A DNA stretch of 64,000 nt. Origin: Ruminococcaceae bacterium AM07-15 (GTDB lineage Bacteria; Bacillota; Clostridia; Oscillospirales; Butyricicoccaceae). Below the pieces are notes generated by a model, which was not told the origin of the DNA, made no database searches, and saw only the letters and a list, made by a program, of their open reading frames with translations. Shown here piece after piece: positions 59,385 through 64,000 of this stretch. The stretch covers positions 1-64,000 of the forward strand of contig QUDE01000010.1 in assembly GCA_003477405.1 (NCBI GenBank), written 5' to 3'. The position numbers and the translations under genes are program-made. The first letter of the stretch is position 1. Every line of letters starts with the position of its first letter.

Positions 59385-59462
59385 GTTTTACCGAATGGGA
59401 GGGAAAGGAAGCTTCTTTATGAAGGTTTTACTGGAAAGGATATGGAAATCACGGCAGAACTG

Positions 59463-59471
59463 TGCTATACT
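59463..59471 (+). promoter_or_regulatory. Extended -10 promoter for the zinc-ribbon genes
   Basis: TGCTATACT is an extended -10 element about 250 bases before the next gene. No good -35 is visible. The long leader 59478-59719 shows no gene and no structure that I can support. Confidence 0.5.
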
Positions 59472-59719
59472 GAAACCATCCAATTATTCATAATAAGTTT
59501 CCGAAAAATTTACATTCTGGCACAGCGGCGAGAAAATCTGCAACAAAGCGGATGTTTACTCGCAGGACGAAGTTTTCGGAAAACACCACTGCACCGTCCT
59601 TGTTTTGGGAATGGAGAGAGGCGGATGGGAGGAGATAGGCAAAGGCCATAGGCCGGTGGGGCGGAAATGGCCGGATGAAAAGACCTTTTCAGAGAAAACA
59701 GTGAAAGAGAGGAAAAAAT

Positions 59720-61084
59720 ATGTTTTGTCCCAACTGCGGAAAGCAGCTTCCCGATGACTCCACATTCTGTGAGCATTGCGGTGTAAAGATCGAGCCGGAG
59801 CAGCCCGGTGCGGCTCCCAGCGCTCCTGTACAGAATCCGGTGCAGCCTTCGGTGCAGGCCACGGTTCCCAGCGGACCGGTTCAGCCCAGCCCTTTGACCG
59901 AGTTTGTCAAGAAAAATAAGAAGATCCTGGGCATCGGCGCCGGTGTGCTGGTGCTCCTCATTGCGGTGGTGGTCTTTATCGCCACCCGCCCTCAGAAGGT
60001 GAAGCTGGGGGATTATGTCAGCGTGGAGTTTTCCGGTTACGACACCATGGGCAACGCCACCTATACTTTTGATACCGAGGCTTTCTGCAAGGAATATGCC
60101 GGAAAGATCGAGTACCAGACCCCGGCCCTGGGGGAGAACATGGACGATCAGTCCATCTGCCAGATGCTCCTGCAGGAATGTGTCAGCGGCAGCCTGAACA
60201 AAAACCAGGAGCTGACCAACGGGGATGAAGTCGTCTATGAATGGAAGTGTGACGACAAGGCCGCCTTGGAAAAATACGATGTGAAGTTGTCCTATGAGGA
60301 CATCAAGTTCACCGTGGAAGGCCTGGAAGAAATCCGGGAAGTGGACCCCTTTGAGAATGTGAAGCTGGAATACACCGGCACCGCTCCCAATGGCCGGGTG
60401 AATGTGGTGTGCGAGTCCACCGAAGACTGGGCCCAGGCGCTGGAGTATTTTGTGGATCCCTCCCGGGATCTGGACAATGGGGATACCGTGACGGTGTCCA
60501 TCGCCCAGGACGATGTGGGCGAAGAATGGGAAAAGATATTCCTGCAAAATTACGGTGTCAAGTTCACAGCCACCGAGAAGGAATACACGGTGGACGGTCT
60601 GGGTTCCTATCTCACCAAGCTGGAGCAGGTGGACAGCGCCACTTTGGAAGAGATGAAGTCCCGGGGCGCAGACGCCATCAAGGCCGAAGCCGCCCAGGAC
60701 TGGGATGAGGCCATTTCCCTGGACAGCACCACCTATGTGGGCAACTATCTGCTGGTGGCCAAGGATCAGGAAACCAATTCCCGGAAGAATATGCTCTATC
60801 TGGTCTATCAGGTGCAGAGCACGGCCAGCTTCCCCGAGGAGGGCTATCAGGGCAGCGTCACCTTCTATTACACCGTGCGCTTTGACAACCTGATCGCCAC
60901 GCCCGACGGCAAGGTTCAGGTGGAGCTGGGGGATTATGTGACCCAGAACGACCGTTTCCGCACCGAGTTCAACGGCCACAGCTATTACTTCCCCGGCTAT
61001 GAAAATCTGGATGCGGCCTATCGTCAGTGTGTAACGGTGAATGTGGATCGGTATACATCCGAAACCAGCACCGCAGAGCAATAA
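59720..61084 (+). CDS. Zinc-ribbon membrane-anchored protein with large extracellular region
   Basis: The 454-residue protein opens with a zinc ribbon (CPNCGKQLPDDSTFCEHCG, residues 3-21), then a Pro/Gln/Val linker, one membrane helix (about 74-93), and about 355 residues predicted outside. The outer part is acidic with repeated GDxV-type beta segments (LGDYVSVEFSG, NGDEVVYEW, NGDTVTVSI, LGDYVTQND), suggesting repeated beta domains of a kind I cannot name. A ribbon-helix-outer-domain plan is common in Clostridia (zinc_ribbon_2 proteins) and is unstudied. It lies 28 bases before another zinc-ribbon membrane gene. Confidence 0.75.
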   Translation: MFCPNCGKQLPDDSTFCEHCGVKIEPEQPGAAPSAPVQNPVQPSVQATVPSGPVQPSPLTEFVKKNKKILGIGAGVLVLLIAVVVFIATRPQKVKLGDYVSVEFSGYDTMGNATYTFDTEAFCKEYAGKIEYQTPALGENMDDQSICQMLLQECVSGSLNKNQELTNGDEVVYEWKCDDKAALEKYDVKLSYEDIKFTVEGLEEIREVDPFENVKLEYTGTAPNGRVNVVCESTEDWAQALEYFVDPSRDLDNGDTVTVSIAQDDVGEEWEKIFLQNYGVKFTATEKEYTVDGLGSYLTKLEQVDSATLEEMKSRGADAIKAEAAQDWDEAISLDSTTYVGNYLLVAKDQETNSRKNMLYLVYQVQSTASFPEEGYQGSVTFYYTVRFDNLIATPDGKVQVELGDYVTQNDRFRTEFNGHSYYFPGYENLDAAYRQCVTVNVDRYTSETSTAEQ

Positions 61085-61112
61085 GAGAGAAACGAGAAAG
61101 TGAGGGATTTCT

Positions 61113-61955
61113 ATGGCATTTTGTAGGTATTGTGGACGGAAATTGGAGGATGGCGAGGTCTGCACCTGTCAGCAGGCCCAGCAGAACCAGGCGCAGGCCC
61201 AGCAGCAGGCGGCACCCCAGCAGAATGTACAGTATCAGGCACCTCAGCAGGCTGCGCCTCAGCCGGGAGCCGCTCCCGCGGTTTCGGCCCAGGGTAAGCA
61301 GGTGATGGACGCTTTGCTGAAGGATCTGGTGGGTCTGGTGAAGGCGCCGGCCACCACAGCTCCTGGCTATGTGCGTCGGGGAGATGTGACAGTGTCGGTG
61401 ATCTTCCTGCTGCTCCAGGGGATCTGTTCGGCGATCTTTGCCCTGTTCTGCATTGGAAAGATCAACAGCCTGATCGCTCTGGGCGGAAGCATGACCCAGA
61501 ACATCAAGTTCTCCGGTGTGGGCGCCTTCTTCCTCACACTGCTGTATACAGTGATCTTTGAAGCGGTTCTGGCCGGGCTTTATTTCGGCGTGGGCAAACT
61601 GCTGGGCGGACAGCTTCGGTTCCAGGAAGCGCTGTCCATCGTGTCCATGCGTTCGGTGATCCTGGTTCCTGTGATTCTGGTCAGCTGCCTGGTGTTCCTG
61701 CTGAACATCTCCGCCGGCATCGTGTTCTATTATTTCGCCGGCGCTCTGGCGGGCGTCATTTTCCTGGTGGCCGGGAGCAACGGCATCGCAAACCTTACCC
61801 CCGACCGGAAGGTCTATCTGAATCTGATCGTCACCGTGGTCTTCACTTTGATCTTCCTCTTCCTGGGAACAAAGCTGCTGCCCAGCTATGTCCCCTCTTC
61901 TCTGCGGGAATTCTTCTCCACAGACAATCTGATGAATATGCTCAGCAATATGTAA
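61113..61955 (+). CDS. Zinc-ribbon Yip1-like membrane protein
   Basis: The 280-residue protein has a short N-terminal ribbon (FCRYCGRKLEDGEVCTCQ, residues 3-20), a Gln/Ala-rich linker (about 21-65) and five membrane helices in a Yip1/DUF1282-like domain (about 100-275). Function is unknown. It is likely cotranscribed with the preceding zinc-ribbon protein, and the matching ribbons suggest they act together. Confidence 0.75.
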   Translation: MAFCRYCGRKLEDGEVCTCQQAQQNQAQAQQQAAPQQNVQYQAPQQAAPQPGAAPAVSAQGKQVMDALLKDLVGLVKAPATTAPGYVRRGDVTVSVIFLLLQGICSAIFALFCIGKINSLIALGGSMTQNIKFSGVGAFFLTLLYTVIFEAVLAGLYFGVGKLLGGQLRFQEALSIVSMRSVILVPVILVSCLVFLLNISAGIVFYYFAGALAGVIFLVAGSNGIANLTPDRKVYLNLIVTVVFTLIFLFLGTKLLPSYVPSSLREFFSTDNLMNMLSNM

Positions 61956-61967
61956 TTGCGAGAACAA

Positions 61968-62000
61968 AAATCGCCGGAGTGCTTTGCATTCCGGCGATTT
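61968..62000 (+). terminator. Terminator of the zinc-ribbon gene pair
   Basis: AAATCGCCGGAGTGC/GCATTCCGGCGATTT with a TTT loop and T-run. Confidence 0.92.
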
Positions 62001-62037
62001 TTTCTCTCCGGCCGGGGTAGGCGGCGGCAGGCGGATA

Positions 62038-62046
62038 TGATATACT
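62038..62046 (+). promoter_or_regulatory. Extended -10 promoter of the amidohydrolase gene
   Basis: TGATATACT, an extended -10, lies about 100 bases before the start codon. Confidence 0.5.
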
Positions 62047-62149
62047 GATCCCAGAGCGGGCGGCGCAACCGTTGCAGGAAGCCGGTTTTCCGCCTTTTGC
62101 AGAGCAAGAAAAATCTGTGATCATGGAAAAGGGAAAGGAGCCGTAAATT

Positions 62150-63556
62150 ATGTGGGATCTGCTTTTGACAAACGGTGTCATCATCACAGTGGATGGAGAG
62201 CACCATCTCTATGACAAGGGGTATATCGGGGTGGAAGGGGACACCATCGCCGCCATCGGCCCCATGGAGGAGCTGGGAGAACGCACAGCCGCCCGAGTCA
62301 TCGACTGCAAAGGCCATGCCATTCTTCCCGGATTGGTGGACGGTCACGGCCACGGCGGCCATTGCCTGATCCGCACCCTGGGAGAGCATCTGGATGATGG
62401 CTGGGAGGAGATGGCCGAGACCATCTACTACAAATGCACCGCTCCGGAGTTCTGGCGGGCCGAAGGTGCACTGGCCGCGGCGGAGCGGCTGAAGTTCGGC
62501 ACCACCACCGCTGTGTCCATGGTGGGCAGCACGCCCAGAGTGGACAGTATTCTGCCGGTGCAGGCCAACCTGGAAGGATCGGTGGCCACCGGTATTCGGC
62601 AGTTGTCCGGCATTGGATGCCCCTATGGCGCATTCCCCAAGGTGGCCCGTACTTATCGGGAGGACGGCAGCTTTGAGGATACCGTGGTCACACCGGAAAT
62701 GGCCTATCAAACCACCGAAGAAGCGGTGCGCACCCTCAACGGCCGCCACAAGCGGATGATGTGCATTGTGGCCCCCGGGCGCATGGGCCGCCGTCCCGAT
62801 GAGAGCGACGAAGCCAATATCCGTCACAATCGGGAGATGCACCGCATTGCGGAAACCTATGATGTGCCGCTGCACACCCACGCCTATGGCGGCGATGTGC
62901 AGTTTATGATGGATCACACCCCGGAGGTGCTCACCCCCCGGCTCAGTCTGACCCACAGCACCGGGTACAGCCAGCAGGAACTGGAGATCCTGGCCCGCAC
63001 CGGCCCCTATGTGTTCCACGGCCCCACCACCCACGCCAACGCAGTGGGCCATTGCCCGGTGCAGGAGATGCTGGAAATGGGCATCCATCTGGCCGTGGTC
63101 ACCGACGGCACCGCCGGTGACCGGAGCTTTGATCTGTGGCGGGATATGAAGAATGTGCAGCTGTTCCAGCGCTTCCGGAAACGGGACGGAACCCTTCTGC
63201 CTTGCGGCAAGGTGCTGGAGCTGGTGACCATCGAGCCGGCCCGGGCACTGGGGCTGGATCATCTCATCGGTTCTCTGGAAGTGGGCAAGCGGGCCGATAT
63301 CATCGCCGTCAATGTGATGCAGCCCCATCTGGCTCCCTTCGTCATGCCGGTGCAGCGGCTGGTTTACCACGCCATGGGTCAGGATGTGGATCTGGTGATC
63401 GTGGACGGCCAGATCGCCATGGAAGGGAGAACCCTCACTCAGATTTCGGAAGAAAAGGTGCTGGAGGATGCCGCCCGGGCCTTTGAAAAGATGATCAGCC
63501 GTCTGAACCGGCCGGAAGTCATGCAGAACGACAAGCTCTATGAGCTGCGTCAGTGA
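62150..63556 (+). CDS. Amidohydrolase family protein (TrzN/AtzA-like)
   Basis: The 468-residue protein is a metal-dependent amidohydrolase with an N-terminal composite beta domain, the HxH metal pair in GLVDGHGHGGH, a second His in LHTHAYGG, a third in LTHSTGYS and the late Asp in TDGTAGDRSFD. The C-terminal EVGKRADIIAV stretch is typical. Family members deaminate or dechlorinate purines, pyrimidines, triazines or related rings; this one differs from the enzyme at 43457 (no LRGYADD loop), so another substrate is expected. GGAAAGGAG precedes the ATG. A membrane-protein gene starts 7 bases after it. Confidence 0.85.
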   Translation: MWDLLLTNGVIITVDGEHHLYDKGYIGVEGDTIAAIGPMEELGERTAARVIDCKGHAILPGLVDGHGHGGHCLIRTLGEHLDDGWEEMAETIYYKCTAPEFWRAEGALAAAERLKFGTTTAVSMVGSTPRVDSILPVQANLEGSVATGIRQLSGIGCPYGAFPKVARTYREDGSFEDTVVTPEMAYQTTEEAVRTLNGRHKRMMCIVAPGRMGRRPDESDEANIRHNREMHRIAETYDVPLHTHAYGGDVQFMMDHTPEVLTPRLSLTHSTGYSQQELEILARTGPYVFHGPTTHANAVGHCPVQEMLEMGIHLAVVTDGTAGDRSFDLWRDMKNVQLFQRFRKRDGTLLPCGKVLELVTIEPARALGLDHLIGSLEVGKRADIIAVNVMQPHLAPFVMPVQRLVYHAMGQDVDLVIVDGQIAMEGRTLTQISEEKVLEDAARAFEKMISRLNRPEVMQNDKLYELRQ

Positions 63557-63562
63557 TGAAAC

Positions 63563-64000
63563 ATGAGCTGGGACAGAGAGCGTCAGGCAGAATTTGATCC
63601 CTTTTGGGAAAATGTGACCGTCACAGGCCATTTTTACCGCCGGGAACTGAAACGGATGGTTCTGTGCAGTCTGGGATTGACGGCCCTTTTGGGTTATTTG
63701 GTGTTTGTGGCAAAGCAGAGTCCACTGCTTTTTCTGGTGCCGCCGCTGGTGCTGTTGCTGGCGGTGGGAAGGATGCTGCTGGGCGGCACCCGGGCTTTTT
63801 CCCGGGAGATGGCCTCCCTGGACCCATTCCGCCGGGAGCGTCTGCTCCGTGCTTTTCAGCAGCCCCATCCCCAGGGCCGGCTGTGGAGCGGAGAAGGGCA
63901 TCTGCTGGAAAACTGCCTTCTTTGCCGGGTCGGCGGCCGGCTGCGGCTGATCCCCCTGGAAAAGGTCACCCGCACCCGGCGGGTGGAGGTGAGCCGCTCG
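63563..64000 (+). CDS. Unrecognised membrane protein, cut by the window end
   Basis: From ATG at 63563 an open frame runs 146 codons to the end of the window without a stop. It starts MSWDRERQAEFDPFWENV, has a pair of membrane helices at about residues 35-75 (LGLTALLGYLVF... and LFLVPPLVLLLAVG), then a soluble Arg-rich part. It begins seven bases after the amidohydrolase stop and is likely in the same transcript. No ribosome site stands out. I cannot assign a family. Confidence 0.6.
   Translation, partial: MSWDRERQAEFDPFWENVTVTGHFYRRELKRMVLCSLGLTALLGYLVFVAKQSPLLFLVPPLVLLLAVGRMLLGGTRAFSREMASLDPFRRERLLRAFQQPHPQGRLWSGEGHLLENCLLCRVGGRLRLIPLEKVTRTRRVEVSRS

Overview
The window looks like chromosome from an anaerobic, endospore-forming Firmicute of class Clostridia, most like the high-GC gut lineages of the Oscillospiraceae/Ruminococcaceae type (inference from gene content and GC-rich coding; no rRNA is present to fix it). 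Pointers are the sporulation and germination genes (cwlJ-gerQ, YtvI-like, SpoVB-like, yabP/yabQ, VanW), SLH-domain surface proteins, HrcA/CIRCE control of groESL, an oxygen-independent HemZ and a class I iron-sulfur fumarase subunit. Vegetative promoters are easy to read (TTGAAA-17-TATACT type) and nearly every transcription unit ends in a clean intrinsic terminator.

Layout. 1-5.3 kb is an accessory-like island: a large S-layer (SLH) gene and a P1-family peptidase gene lie between two inverted copies of a tiny holin-like toxin gene missed by ordinary gene calling. The right copy has all the parts of a type I toxin-antitoxin locus (convergent antisense promoter, shared terminator, occluded ribosome site). 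Direct repeats and back-to-back hairpins surround the left copy. 5.3-12.1 kb: lipoprotein, nicotinate phosphoribosyltransferase, ROK regulator, NTF2-like/GGDEF diguanylate cyclase, cwlJ-gerQ germination pair, and a two-gene threonine/serine exporter. 12.3-18.6 kb: asd, an M20 peptidase, a nitrilase-family amidase, VanW, proC, a Nudix enzyme, and a PTPS-like gene under a palindromic operator. 18.7-25.4 kb: MATE exporter, an SLH-DUF4358-DHHW fusion protein, the infC-rpmI-rplT operon with attenuator and AUU start, a DUF1292 gene, an unassigned structured RNA, and a YtvI-type permease.

25.5-34.9 kb: lysC, a structured RNA element, rlmB overlapping a gene for a probable catalytically dead P-type-ATPase-like protein, an EF-G paralogue, and divergent aspA and lrp-type genes. 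35-42.5 kb: recJ-rsh-dtd-MBL-hemZ in one run. 42.6-50 kb: a purine salvage pair and SpoVB-like flippase, then the conserved mazG-hup-rqcP-yabP-yabQ-divIC-yabR block, into which a second copy of the RNA element is inserted; it is followed by four tandem 109-bp palindromic repeats. 50.4-64 kb: lone fumarase alpha subunit, hpf, a THUMP methyltransferase/lipid kinase/EFR1 ferredoxin run, a methyltransferase with a perfect inverted repeat, a lone eutH, groESL, two zinc-ribbon membrane proteins, an amidohydrolase, and a membrane-protein gene cut by the window end.

Most genes are housekeeping. The most unusual material is non-coding: the two-copy RNA element whose stems differ by compensatory changes while its ACCTGTG loop is unchanged, the RNA closed by a 29-bp helix at 24.06-24.27 kb, the antisense-controlled mini-toxin, and the 109-bp palindromic tandem array. 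The degenerate P-type ATPase is the most unusual protein. All calls were made by reading; no database search was run.
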